From: Bradyrhizobium sp. Ash2021
Lineage (GTDB): Bacteria > Pseudomonadota > Alphaproteobacteria > Rhizobiales > Xanthobacteraceae
Length of the DNA stretch: 64,000 nt
Assembly (NCBI RefSeq): GCF_031202265.1
Contig: NZ_CP100604.1
Coordinates: 7,112,501-7,176,500, forward strand
Direction: 5' to 3'
Made by a program: the position numbers and the translations under genes. Below the pieces are notes generated by a model. The model did not search any database and was not told the origin of the DNA. It saw only the letters and a program-made list of their open reading frames with translations. Positions 16,358 through 27,357 of the stretch are shown one piece after another; the stretch's first letter is position 1; each line of letters starts with the position of its first letter.

Positions 16358-17425
16358 TCATTCCGACCGTCTTGCGTATTTCAGCGTGCCGCCCGCGACA
16401 TAGGCGATGTTGGCGGTCCCGGCGTTGTCGTAAGCGAGCGACGGCGATCCTGCGCTCACCGCATCGACGGCCTCGACCGTCCAGTCGCCGAACTGGCTGC
16501 GGGACGCCAGCTTGACCGCGTCGATGTCGGAATAGGCGACGCGAAAGTCGTTTCCCTTCGCCGCCGCCGACGGGGTGACGATATTGTTGACGTTGGCCGC
16601 GACGGTCTCGATGCGCAAAATCCCGCCCGACGCGACGCTTGCCTTGAGAGTTTTGCTGGCCATGTCGAAATAGGCCAGGCAACCATCGGAAAATGTCCGC
16701 GCGATCGATGTCGGCCGCCTGACATTGATCTGCTGCGATCCTTCGATCACGGCAGGCGTGGAAAACGTGCCTTGCTCGATGTCCACCACATGCGTCTCCC
16801 GGACCGAAACGAAGTCCTGCGGACTGCCCGTGTGAAAAAAGCTGACATAGCCGACAAAGAAGTTTTCCGAGGAATCGAATGAAACCGACGGATCGGCGAA
16901 CGTGGTCAGCTCGGTCGTGTCGACTTGCACCGTCACCGGCGTGGGCCCGATGCTGCCGGTATGCGCAAAGCCAATGCCGTCCGTCGCCAGATCGACGTAG
17001 ACGAAATACCCGACATCGCGGCTCTCCGTATCCAGTCGTCCCGGACGGAGCGCGAAGGTAACGCCCGCAACTCCGCCGGGCCCCTGAATCGGCGTGAGCT
17101 TGGTCGAGATATGCGTGAACGACCACTGACCGGCGCTCTTGACGGCGTGGATCAATTCACCGCTGCTCAAGTCCTGATAGCCGAGCCTCGGATTGCCCGT
17201 GGAATCGATCGCCAGCCAGGGCCGTATGTCGACACCGATAAAGCCCCCCGGCACGTTCTCGTGCGTCCAGGTGCCGCCGTTCCGTCGCGCAACGACGATC
17301 TGGCCCGATCCTGCCTGGGAAAATGCGATGCTGGGATTGCCGGCCTTGTCGAGGGCCAGGCTGACTTCCCCGCCGCTAACCGCGATATCGTTAGCTACCG
17401 CCTCGAACGTGAATGGCGTCGCCAT
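16358..17425 (-). CDS. Hypothetical protein with repeated beta-propeller-like blades
   Basis: 355 residues starting at an ATG with GGGAGG about 9 nt upstream. No signal peptide. Several units follow a similar pattern: GNPSIAFSQAGSGQIVVARR then TW, GNPRLGYQDLSSGELIHAV then QW, FRVAYSDIDAVKLASRS then DW, and SPSLAYDNAGTANIAYVAG. Each gives a short strand, a small turn and an aromatic end, as in sialidase-like or bacterial propeller repeats. I do not recognise a named family. The neighbours (a repeat and a broken LysR gene) give no functional clue. Confidence 0.65.
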   Translation of the reverse strand: MATPFTFEAVANDIAVSGGEVSLALDKAGNPSIAFSQAGSGQIVVARRNGGTWTHENVPGGFIGVDIRPWLAIDSTGNPRLGYQDLSSGELIHAVKSAGQWSFTHISTKLTPIQGPGGVAGVTFALRPGRLDTESRDVGYFVYVDLATDGIGFAHTGSIGPTPVTVQVDTTELTTFADPSVSFDSSENFFVGYVSFFHTGSPQDFVSVRETHVVDIEQGTFSTPAVIEGSQQINVRRPTSIARTFSDGCLAYFDMASKTLKASVASGGILRIETVAANVNNIVTPSAAAKGNDFRVAYSDIDAVKLASRSQFGDWTVEAVDAVSAGSPSLAYDNAGTANIAYVAGGTLKYARRSE

Positions 17426-17497
17426 GGCCGTCCTCCCGCGTGTCCAACTCGCTGACGCCGCATTAGCACAACCTGTGCGGGACGTATGTGAATTGGT

Positions 17498-18490
17498 TCA
17501 CGTTGGATCGGCGCGAACGATCTTGCGCGCCGGCCGCTCCGCGGCGCGGAGATGATCCAGCACGAGGCGGCCGGTGCCGGAAAGATGCGCGGCGTCCCGC
17601 ACGACAATCCGGAGTTCTCGTTTCGCCCATTCGTCGCGCAGCCGGATCGATCGCAGTCCCATGCCGGCGCCGACCACCTCGAAGGCGTGGTCGGGGATCA
17701 GGCCGATGCCCATATTCGCCTGCACCATGCGGCAGACCGCGTCGAAGCCTGGCACGTTGATGCGCAGCCGCATCGACTTGCCGGCTTGGGTCGCGGCGTA
17801 TTGCGACCGCAGATAGATCGAACTCGCCGCATGCAGGCCGATGTGGTCGAAGTCGAGCGTGTCGGTGAACAGCAAATGATCGCGCTCCGCCAGCGGGTGA
17901 TCCGCGCGCACCACCACGACCAGATTGTCGGTGCGGTAGTGAAATGCCTCGAGGCTGCGGGTCTCGGCCTCGCCGGAGCAGATGCCGATTTCGGCGGCGC
18001 CTTCCTCGATGCCCCGCACCACCTGCCCGCTCGGCCGCTCCTGCAGGTCGACCCGCAGCAATTCATGGGCGCTGAAGAAGGCGGAGAGATCTTCCGGCAA
18101 AAACTGCACGATCGCCGAAAGGTTCGCGAGCATCCGGACATGTCCGCGGACGCCTTACGAATATTCGGACAGTTCGACGGCGATTTTCTCGACGTTCAGC
18201 AGCGTGACGCGGGCGTGGTGCAAAAGCGCCTCGCCGGCCGGCGTCAGGGCCATGCCCTTGGACAGCCGCTTGAACAGGGTGACGCCGAAGGCGAGCTCGA
18301 AATCGTTCATCCGCTTGGAGACGGCGGAGGCCGCGATGCCCTCGCGCTGCGCCGCCCGCGTCAGGTTCTGCTCGTCGCAGACCGCGATGAACAGCCGCAA
18401 GGTGGTGAGATCGATCCGGCGCGTGAGCGCGGTTTCGGCGGGGTTGGAATGGCGCTGAAGCGGCGCGAGATCGATCGATTCAAACGACAT
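17498..18490 (-). pseudogene. LysR-family transcriptional regulator interrupted by an in-frame stop
   Basis: The N-terminal part encodes the LysR helix-turn-helix (LRLFIAVCDEQNLTRAAQRE, KRMNDFELAFGVTLFKR). After ELSEYS comes a TAA at 18155-18157. The same frame then continues GVRGHVRMLANLSAIVQFLP and the whole effector domain (ending about 17498). A single base change explains the stop; there is no frameshift. The regulator is either inactive, made as two pieces (ATG at 18133 could start the effector half), or read through. LysR targets are often divergent neighbours, but none is obvious here. Confidence 0.85.
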
Positions 18491-18627
18491 GGGCGACGTC
18501 CCGATTTGTGGACGGCGGGACGTTAGCGTCAACGATCGCGCGATAGATCTCAATTTTAAGCGGAATAACCCGCTTTGCTGGGAAACGATTCTAACCAGAA
18601 GCCAGAAATGCGCGTTTCATTCCAGCC

Positions 18628-18713
18628 GTCGTTGCGAGGAGCGATAGCGACGAAGCAATCCATGCTTTCTTTCCGGGGAGAGATGGATTGCTTCGCTATC
18701 GCTCGCAATGACG
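18628..18713. repeat. Dispersed repeat, family A (copy 2, short)
   Basis: An 86-bp short version with CGTCGTTGCGAGGAGCGATA at one end and its inverse at the other, around GAAGCAATCCAT and ATGGATTGCTTC. It ends 12 bp beyond the leuA stop codon, so the transcript of leuA carries this hairpin at its 3' end. Confidence 0.85.
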
Positions 18714-18724
18714 TCGCGGCGAAA

Positions 18725-20284
<1,560 letters not shown>

Positions 20285-20351
20285 TGGAAGAATTCCTTAT
20301 GGGTCGTGCGCTGTTTTCTAGGCGCTGAAGGGTCTGGTGATCTCGCGCGAA

Positions 20352-20394
20352 CCCCTGAGTGCCCAGGCGCAACCGCCCAGACGGCCCTCAGGGG
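20352..20394 (-). promoter_or_regulatory. leuA leader hairpin (attenuator or pause structure)
   Basis: CCCCTGAG (first arm on the transcript, 20387-20394) pairs perfectly with CTCAGGGG (20352-20359), and the interval can form an inner GC-rich hairpin. The first arm contains the stop codon of the leader peptide, so a ribosome at the stop would cover it while one stalled at leucine codons would not. No run of U follows, so this need not be a simple intrinsic terminator; it may act with Rho or on translation of leuA. Confidence 0.6.
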
Positions 20395-20435
20395 CCGATA
20401 AGAAGCAGAAGCCCGCCAAGAAGCAGGGTGGGCAT
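20388..20435 (-). CDS. leuL: leuA leader peptide (leucine-rich)
   Basis: 15 residues: MPTLLLGGLLLLIGP, seven of them leucine in two runs. It lies 104 nt upstream of leuA on the same strand. Short peptides rich in the regulated amino acid, followed by a hairpin overlapping their stop codon, are the classic sign of attenuation. No clear ribosome-binding site precedes the ATG; the transcript may start close to it, as in some rhizobial leader peptides. The gene name is by analogy. Confidence 0.75.
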   Translation of the reverse strand: MPTLLLGGLLLLIGP

Positions 20436-20660
20436 GGACGCAGCCGGAATCGCGGGGGCAGCCTCGGCCGCTCCACCCCGAACTCCCAACTTTTCGCTGC
20501 GAATCAGCATTGCCGGACCCTTGAGGAACCGGAATCCTCGGCCAAAACCATTGACGGTTCGTTGCCGGAACGCCGCTCCAAGGCCGTTCTAGACGAGAAA
20601 TGTGGCGAACCGCAATGCCAAAAGATGGTCAGGAGGGGTGACCTAATAGACCCCGGCATG

Positions 20661-20804
20661 CGGTCGTCGTCACCCGCCACCGGGTCGGCGCGAAGCGCCG
20701 CCCGATGACAGGCTCCGGCGGGCGATCCAGTATTCCAGAGACCGGCGTCGAAGCCGGAAGGCCGCGGCGTACTGGGTACCCCGCTGTCGCGGGGTATGAC
20801 GACC
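20661..20804. repeat. Dispersed palindromic repeat between ppk2 and leuA
   Basis: It begins GGTCGTCGTCACCCGC and ends GGGGTATGACGACC, with inner hairpins (GGCGCGAAGCGCC; CCCGCTGTCGCGGG). The GATGACAGGCTCCG block is shared with family A elements, suggesting a mosaic. It sits 5 bp beyond the ppk2 stop codon. The remaining gap 20436-20660 must carry the leuA promoter; I see no clear -35/-10 pair. Confidence 0.65.
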
Positions 20805-20808
20805 GTCG

Positions 20809-21753
20809 TTATTTCGCCGACTTCACCGCCTTCTTCCCTGCGCCGCTCTTGCCTTCCGCCAGCAGCGCCTCGCGCACCTGCTTGAACTCGCTGCGCTCGG
20901 CCTTGTCGACTTTCGGAAAATGCAGGTCGAGCCGGTCGAGCGCGGCGACAATGGTCGAGCCGATCACGACGCGGGCGAACCATTTGTGGTCGGCGGGCAC
21001 CACGTGCCAGGGCGCCGACCGGGTCGAGGTGTGGCGGATCACCTCCTGATAGGCGGCCTGATATTTGGCCCACAGCGCGCGCTCGGAAATATCCGCAAGC
21101 GAGAATTTCCAGTTCTTCGCCGGCTGCTCCAGCCGGGCGAGGAAGCGGGCGCGCTGCTCTTCCCTGGATACGTTGAGGAAAAACTTCAGGATCACGGTGC
21201 CGTTGCGCGCCAGATAGCGTTCGACCGCGGAAATATCCTCGAACCGGTCGCGCCAGATGTCCCTGGTGACGAGCCGGGCGGGAAGTTTTTGCTTGCCGAG
21301 GATTTCCGAGTGCACCCGCACCACCAGGCATTCCTCGTAATAGGAACGGTTGAAGATGCCGATGCGGCCGCGCTGTGGCAGCGCGATCATGCTGCGCCAC
21401 AGGAAATCATGATTGAGTTCGAGCGTCGACGGCTGCTTGAACGACGTGACTTCGCAGCCCTGCGGATTGATGCCGTCAAAGATGCTCTTGATCGCCGAGT
21501 CCTTGCCGGCTGCGTCCATGCCCTGAAAGATCAGCAGCAGCGACCAGCGGTCCTGCGCGTAAAGTTTCTCCTGAAAATCGTTCAGCCGCTTGCGGTTGGC
21601 ATCGAGAATCTTCTCGGCCTTGTCCTTGTCGAGACCGCCCTTCTCGTCGGTCTTGTGCGATTTGAGATGGAATTCAGCCGATCCGTCGAAGCGGAACGGC
21701 GCGATGAAGGGTCTCAGCTCGTCGGCGAGCGGCTGCGTCGGTTTCTTGCTCAT
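20809..21753 (-). CDS. ppk2: Polyphosphate kinase 2 family protein (PPK2)
   Basis: 314 residues. The Walker A loop FQGMDAAGKDSAI (near residue 78), the lid-region FNRSYYEECLVVRVH (near 130) and later WKFSLADISER mark the PPK2 family. Members transfer phosphate between polyphosphate and nucleotides, mostly making GTP or ATP from the diphosphates. A single PPK2 domain is present. A lysine-rich tail (GAGKKAVKSAK) ends the protein. Its ATG overlaps the stop of the upstream livM (ATGA), so it is the sixth gene of the liv operon, an unexpected place for a nucleotide kinase. Confidence 0.92.
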   Translation of the reverse strand: MSKKPTQPLADELRPFIAPFRFDGSAEFHLKSHKTDEKGGLDKDKAEKILDANRKRLNDFQEKLYAQDRWSLLLIFQGMDAAGKDSAIKSIFDGINPQGCEVTSFKQPSTLELNHDFLWRSMIALPQRGRIGIFNRSYYEECLVVRVHSEILGKQKLPARLVTRDIWRDRFEDISAVERYLARNGTVILKFFLNVSREEQRARFLARLEQPAKNWKFSLADISERALWAKYQAAYQEVIRHTSTRSAPWHVVPADHKWFARVVIGSTIVAALDRLDLHFPKVDKAERSEFKQVREALLAEGKSGAGKKAVKSAK

Positions 21754-22727
21754 GACCTCTGGGGCATCTTGAGTTGCGTTTTCAATCTCGCGATCACGCT
21801 ACCAAGAATGCCCTTGGGAAGGAATATGATGAACAGCACCAGCAGCACGCCATAGACGAGGTTGTCCCAGCCCACCGCCTTGGTGCCGAAGCCGATGCGC
21901 AGGATTTCCGCCAGCAGGATGGTGATGATGGCGCCGACCGTCGGCCCGAGCGACACGTAGACGCCGCCGACGATGACGGCGAATACCATCTGCAGCGACA
22001 CCGAGATGCCGCTCACCGTGTCGGGCGAGATGAACATCTGGTACTGGCAATAGAGTGCACCCGCCAGCGCCGTCATCAGCGCCGAGATCAGCGTGATCTT
22101 GAGCTTTTCGGCGGTCACGTTGACGCCGGCCGCAGCAGCCGCGTCCTCGTCCTCCGAAATCGCCTCCATGGCGTAGCGGCTCATGCTGCGGTCGACCCAG
22201 CGCCAGATCAACAGTCCCGCGAGCCAGACGAACAGTGCGATCAGGTACCACGTCGCCTTGTCGTCGAACTGCAGCGCCAGCAACGCGCTGCCCCTGGTGC
22301 GGTTCGGCGTATAGCCGAGCGACCCACCGGTGTAGTCGCGGGTGGCGGTGATAACCTGCAGCACGATGCCGGACAGCGCCAGCGTCACCAGCACGAAATA
22401 ATGGCCGGTGATGCGGAAGCGGAAGCAGGGATAGGCGACCACGAGCGCCAGCACCCCTGCCGCCAGCATGCTGACGGGAATGCCGATCCATGGCGAGACG
22501 CCGAGATGATTCCACAATAGTGCCGTGACATAGGCGCCGACGCCCATGAAGCCGCCATGCCCGAGCGACACCAGGCCGAAGCGGCCCATGATCGACCACG
22601 AGGTATAGGCGAACGACCAGATCAGGATCAGCACCAGGATGTGCAGATGGTAGGGGTCGCGATAGACGAAGGGCAGCGCGATCAGCGCCGCTATTCCGGC
22701 CGCCCAGGCAAGGTATCGCGGGTTCAC
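21750..22727 (-). CDS. livM: Branched-chain amino acid ABC transporter permease LivM
   Basis: 325 residues starting with GTG that overlaps the livH stop codon (GTGA). The frame is open far upstream but that part is a shadow of livH. Eight to ten membrane segments and the family blocks GLVSLGHGGFMGVGAYV and AEILRIGFGTKAVGWDNLVYG are present. It forms the membrane pore with LivH. Operon order is binding protein, livG, livF, livH, livM, ppk2, all minus strand. Confidence 0.92.
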   Translation of the reverse strand: MNPRYLAWAAGIAALIALPFVYRDPYHLHILVLILIWSFAYTSWSIMGRFGLVSLGHGGFMGVGAYVTALLWNHLGVSPWIGIPVSMLAAGVLALVVAYPCFRFRITGHYFVLVTLALSGIVLQVITATRDYTGGSLGYTPNRTRGSALLALQFDDKATWYLIALFVWLAGLLIWRWVDRSMSRYAMEAISEDEDAAAAAGVNVTAEKLKITLISALMTALAGALYCQYQMFISPDTVSGISVSLQMVFAVIVGGVYVSLGPTVGAIITILLAEILRIGFGTKAVGWDNLVYGVLLVLFIIFLPKGILGSVIARLKTQLKMPQRS

Positions 22728-23605
22728 GTGCGCCTCGCCAGCAGGCCGCCGGGCCGGATGAACATCATGACGATGAAGAAGGCGAAGGCCAGCACGTAGC
22801 CCCATTCGAGGTCCGAGAACAGCCCGCCCAGCGAAATGATCTCGGCGAACACGAACGCCGCGATGAAGCCGCCGACGAAATTGCCCAAGCCCCCGAGCAC
22901 GCAGATCAGGAAGGTGATCGGGCCGAACGACAGCCCGACGAACGGATGCACGTCGTATTGCAGCACCAGGAGGCAGGCCGCCAGCCCCGCGAGCGCGCCG
23001 CCCAGCGCCGAGGTGATGAGGTAGATGCGCCTGGTATCGACCCCCATCAGCGACATGATCTGGCGGTCCTGCGAGATGGCGCGGATCGCGGTGCCGGTAA
23101 AGGTGCGCGTCATGAAGAGATAGACCGCCACCATGCCGATCAGGGCGGCGGCGAACGACAACAGCCGCGCGTAGCTGAAATGCATCTCGCCGAACGCCAG
23201 TACCGGCAGGCGGATGCCGAGGTTGCGGAAGTCGATGCCGAAGGCGACGGTGGCAAAGCTCTGCAGGATGAACAATACGCCGCCGGTCGCCAGCAGCTGG
23301 TTGATCGGCGGGGCCGTCAACAGCGGCGCGATGACGATGTAATGCAGCGCCGCCCCGAGCGCTGCGACCAATAGAATGGTGAGCGGCGCCGCGGCCCAGT
23401 ACGGCACGCCGAAAACCTGGACCAGGTAATACATGCCGTACATGCCGATCATGACCAGTTCGGCGTAGCAGATCCAGGTCACGTCGATGACGCCGAAGAT
23501 CAAATTGAGCCCGAGCGCCAGCAGTGCGAGCACCCCGCCGAGCAGGATGCCGTTGACCACGGCTTCGAGCAGATAGATGTCGAAGATATCCAGAAACGCC
23601 TGCAT
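22724..23605 (-). CDS. livH: Branched-chain amino acid ABC transporter permease LivH
   Basis: 293 residues from the ATG at 23605 (MQAFLDIFDIYLLEAVVNGI); the longer frame to 23950 is a shadow of livF. Typical LivH blocks: GVLALLALGLNLIFGVIDVTW, QDRQIMSLMGVDTRRIY, GLGNFVGGFIAAFVFAE. Integral membrane subunit. A short dispersed repeat separates it from livF, and its end overlaps livM. Confidence 0.92.
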   Translation of the reverse strand: MQAFLDIFDIYLLEAVVNGILLGGVLALLALGLNLIFGVIDVTWICYAELVMIGMYGMYYLVQVFGVPYWAAAPLTILLVAALGAALHYIVIAPLLTAPPINQLLATGGVLFILQSFATVAFGIDFRNLGIRLPVLAFGEMHFSYARLLSFAAALIGMVAVYLFMTRTFTGTAIRAISQDRQIMSLMGVDTRRIYLITSALGGALAGLAACLLVLQYDVHPFVGLSFGPITFLICVLGGLGNFVGGFIAAFVFAEIISLGGLFSDLEWGYVLAFAFFIVMMFIRPGGLLARRT

Positions 23606-23622
23606 CGCCGGCCTCTTTATTT

Positions 23623-23670
23623 GAGCATGATCTCCTCGGAAAACCGGTACCCACTTTTCCGGATCATGCT

Positions 23671-23671
<1 letters not shown>
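23623..23671. repeat. Short rhizobial palindrome (GAGCATGATC type) between livF and livH
   Basis: 49 bp with ends GAGCATGATC and GATCATGCTC and an inner CGGAAAACCGG ... CCACTTTTCCG segment. I recognise this as a very common dispersed palindrome of Rhizobiales. It begins exactly at the livF stop codon and lies inside the operon, so it could form a stable mRNA hairpin there. Confidence 0.85.
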
Positions 23672-24375
<704 letters not shown>

Positions 24376-24376
24376 G

Positions 24377-25144
24377 TCAGGCCCCCGCGCGGCGGCGCGC
24401 TTCGGCGGCCGCGACCTGGCTCGAATCCGCATCGGTGCCGAGATAGACCTCGATCACCCGGGGATCGCTGGCGACCGCCGACGGCAGCCCTTCCGAAATC
24501 TTCTCGCCGTGATCGAGCACCATGACGCGATCGACCACGCGCATCAGCACGCCCATGATGTGCTCGACCCAGATGATGGTGATGCCGAGTTCGTCGCGGA
24601 TCTTTCGCAGCATATCGGCGGCGGCGTCCATCTCGGTCTCGTCGAGCCCGCCGAGGCTTTCGTCGGCCAGCAACAATTTTGGGCCGGTCGCCAGTGCTTT
24701 TGCCAGCTCGAGCTTTTTCAGGCCGGCGGCGCCGAGGCCATCGACGCCGGCATGGCGATTGGTCGGCAGGCCGACCATGGCCAACGCGCGTTCGGCGGCT
24801 TCGTCGGCCTTGGCCCGGCTGTGGCTGCCCTGGCCGTAGAAGCCCGCCAGCGCCACGTTCTCGAAAATCGTCAGCCGATGGAACGGCCGCGGGATCTGGA
24901 AGGTGCGGCCGACGCCGCGGTTGATGATCCGGTGCGGTGCGACGCCCGATATCTCCGCGCCGTCAAACTCGATCGAGCCCGCGGTCGGCACCAGCGTGCC
25001 CGACAGCATGTTGAAGATCGTGCTCTTGCCCGAACCGTTCGGGCCGATCAGGCCGAGAATCTCGCCCTGCTCGACCCGGAACGACACGTTGTTGACGGCC
25101 GTAAAGCCACCAAAGCGCTTGATCAGGCCCTCGACTACGAGCAC
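24377..25144 (-). CDS. livG: Branched-chain amino acid ABC transporter ATPase LivG
   Basis: 255 residues starting with GTG, preceded by AAAGGGA. Walker A GPNGSGKST, a LivG-type GRTFQIPRPFHRLTIFENV stretch, Walker B LLLADESLGGLD and H-loop WVEHIMG are visible. The ABC signature is atypical: where LSGGQ is expected the sequence reads LGAAGLKKLELAKAL, as in a subset of LivG proteins. Lies 32 nt from the binding protein gene. Confidence 0.93.
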   Translation of the reverse strand: MLVVEGLIKRFGGFTAVNNVSFRVEQGEILGLIGPNGSGKSTIFNMLSGTLVPTAGSIEFDGAEISGVAPHRIINRGVGRTFQIPRPFHRLTIFENVALAGFYGQGSHSRAKADEAAERALAMVGLPTNRHAGVDGLGAAGLKKLELAKALATGPKLLLADESLGGLDETEMDAAADMLRKIRDELGITIIWVEHIMGVLMRVVDRVMVLDHGEKISEGLPSAVASDPRVIEVYLGTDADSSQVAAAEARRRAGA

Positions 25145-25176
25145 GGCGGTCCCTTTCGCAAGCTGAGAGCCACCAC

Positions 25177-26487
25177 TTATTTGTAACTATAGGTCGTACC
25201 CGCCGGCAGCGGCAGCACGGCCTCGCGCTGCGCCTGGCTCTTCGGCCACACCACATAGGACTTGTCGTCGATGTACTGGATGACGACCGGGAACGAGCGT
25301 TCGTTCTGCCCGGCCATCGCCGTTCCCTCGCCAAAGAACTTGACGCCGAAACCCAGCATCGTTCCGCCTTCGGGAAGATCGACTTCCAGCGCCGCCTTGC
25401 GCAGCGCGTCGGGATCGACGCCGCCGTATTTCTTGATCGCGCGCGGCAGCACTTCGGTGAGGAAGACGTAGGTGTTCGATGCGGCCATACCGACATGGGC
25501 AGACCGGATCGCCACGCCTGGTTTGACCTTGTCGAACTCCTCACCGACCATCTTGATGACCGGCGGCAGCTTCGGATCCATGGATTTCTGGTTCGCGAGC
25601 CAGATCGAGATCGGATCGGTGTCGAAGATATAGTTCGCATCGCCACCGAGGCCTTCCTTCAGCTTTTCGTAGACGCCATAGCCCGCACCATGGCCAACCA
25701 GCGCGCCGAATTTCAGCCCCTGCTCGCGCGCCTGACGCAACAGCAGCGTGATGTCGGGATTGTAGCCGGTGTGGAAGATCACGTCGGGCCGGGCCCGTTT
25801 CAACTTCGTCACCAGCGCGGACAGATCGGGCGCGGTCGCCGAATAACCCTCCTTCAGCACCAGGTTGAAGCCGGCCTTCTTGGCGCCGACCTCGTTGCCC
25901 TTGGCCACATCGACACCGTAGGCGCCATCCTCATGGATGATGGCAACCCGCAGGTCCTTCGGTTCCTTGCCGAACTTGGCCACCGAGTTCTGGGCGATGA
26001 AATCCATCGTCATCAGGCCAAACTGGTCGCCGCTCGCCTGAGGGCGGAAGACATATTTGAAATTCTTGTCCGCGAGCACCGCCGAGGAAATGCAGGTGGT
26101 GATCCACATGAACTTCTTGAGCTGCTCGACGCGGGCGGCCACCGGCACGCATTGCGCCGACGAAAAGAAGCCCAGGAGCATGTCGACCTTTTCCTGCTCA
26201 ATGAGGCGGACGGCCTCGTTGATGGCGACATCGGGCTTGCTCTGGGCATCGGCGTAGACCGCCTCGACCTTGTAACCCTCAACCCCGGTCTTGCCGTACT
26301 GGTCGAGCATGATCTTGGCGCCGATGTACTGCAGTTCCGAACCGCCGCCCGCGAGCGGACCGGTCAGGTCGTAGATCACGCCGATCTTGATTTTCTTTTC
26401 CTGGGCGTCGGCGGAAATCGCCATGCCCAGCACCACTAACGTGGCAAACAGCCCAACGGACAGGCGTGCAGCCCTGCGCACCAGCAT
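25177..26487 (-). CDS. Liv-type ABC transporter substrate-binding protein
   Basis: 436 residues, first gene of the operon. GGGAGG precedes the ATG. The signal peptide (VGLFATLVVLGMAISADA) is followed by a mature part starting KIKIGVIYDLTGPLAGGGSE, the standard periplasmic type I fold of Liv-type receptors. The ligand cannot be told: this subgroup includes amino acid, amide and aromatic acid receptors. The -35 to start region 26488-26637 is AT-rich around TTTTTTTGTATTTTG and probably holds the operon promoter. Confidence 0.92.
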   Translation of the reverse strand: MLVRRAARLSVGLFATLVVLGMAISADAQEKKIKIGVIYDLTGPLAGGGSELQYIGAKIMLDQYGKTGVEGYKVEAVYADAQSKPDVAINEAVRLIEQEKVDMLLGFFSSAQCVPVAARVEQLKKFMWITTCISSAVLADKNFKYVFRPQASGDQFGLMTMDFIAQNSVAKFGKEPKDLRVAIIHEDGAYGVDVAKGNEVGAKKAGFNLVLKEGYSATAPDLSALVTKLKRARPDVIFHTGYNPDITLLLRQAREQGLKFGALVGHGAGYGVYEKLKEGLGGDANYIFDTDPISIWLANQKSMDPKLPPVIKMVGEEFDKVKPGVAIRSAHVGMAASNTYVFLTEVLPRAIKKYGGVDPDALRKAALEVDLPEGGTMLGFGVKFFGEGTAMAGQNERSFPVVIQYIDDKSYVVWPKSQAQREAVLPLPAGTTYSYK

Positions 26488-26637
26488 GGAATCCTCCCTG
26501 GAAGATTGTGCACCGCATTTTTTTGTATTTTGTTGGCGCCTATCACACGGGGAGCCTCGACCGATGTCAAGCGCATTGGATACGCATCCTTCGGACGCAC
26601 GCGCCCCCTGGAGTACGCCAACGCCCGCAACTCAGGG

Positions 26638-27348
26638 TTAGCTGGAAAGCTGCGCTTCGATGAAGGCCGTGACAAAGCGCGGCATCGCGGCGTTGAGATC
26701 GCCTGTTCCCCGCACCAGATGGATCGCTGCAAGCTCGGGCGATGGCTGCAAGGCCAGATTGGCTTCAATCCGGGCGCGCAGCACCTCGCCCGGGAGATCG
26801 ACGCGCAAGATCCTGATCATCGCAACGGCGGGGCCGGTGGAAACGCAATGCCAATGCGCTTCGCTGCGATATTCGGCCGCGGTCAGCCCGGTTTCCTCCT
26901 CGAGTTCGCGCGCGACGCTGCCCGCAATATCGACCGCACTGCCGCTGATATCGTCGAGATCGGGGGTACCGGACGGGAAATAGATGCGCCCCGCGTTCGA
27001 CGTATGCTGGCCCATTTCGCCCAGCGCAAACGCGCCGTCGCTGGAAAGCAGCGCCCCCATCCCGAAGCCGTTGAAGACGTCCTTGTCCGGAAAACCCCAG
27101 TCGCGCCACGCCAGAAAACTGGCGAAATCGGTCTCGAAATAGCTGGCCGTGAAGCGGTCGCCGGCGAAAACAGGATTGCGGCCGAGCAGAACGCGGCCGT
27201 TCCAGAGCTTCGGCTTTTCGCGCTGCCGAGCTGCGAAATGCGCGTCGATATCCGCGCGCCGCGCCGCGGCGAACGGCCACGACCATGGCTCCACGGGCAG
27301 ATCAAGCGACGTGACGCGATGGATGACCGGAGCCGTCATGCCATTCAT
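26638..27348 (-). CDS. NUDIX hydrolase domain protein
   Basis: 236 residues. The second half of a Nudix box, VARELEEETGLTA (about residues 146-158), matches REUxEExGU. The first half is atypical: the usual upstream Glu is not at its place. The N-terminal half (PWSWPFAAARRADIDAHFAAR; LWNGRVLLGRNPVF) resembles Nudix proteins of the Nudt19/coenzyme A-type group, but I would not assign a substrate. Soluble, no signal peptide. It lies 9 nt after the ABC binding protein gene on the same strand, so it may be co-transcribed. Confidence 0.78.
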   Translation of the reverse strand: MNGMTAPVIHRVTSLDLPVEPWSWPFAAARRADIDAHFAARQREKPKLWNGRVLLGRNPVFAGDRFTASYFETDFASFLAWRDWGFPDKDVFNGFGMGALLSSDGAFALGEMGQHTSNAGRIYFPSGTPDLDDISGSAVDIAGSVARELEEETGLTAAEYRSEAHWHCVSTGPAVAMIRILRVDLPGEVLRARIEANLALQPSPELAAIHLVRGTGDLNAAMPRFVTAFIEAQLSS

Positions 27349-27357
27349 CGCTCCAGG

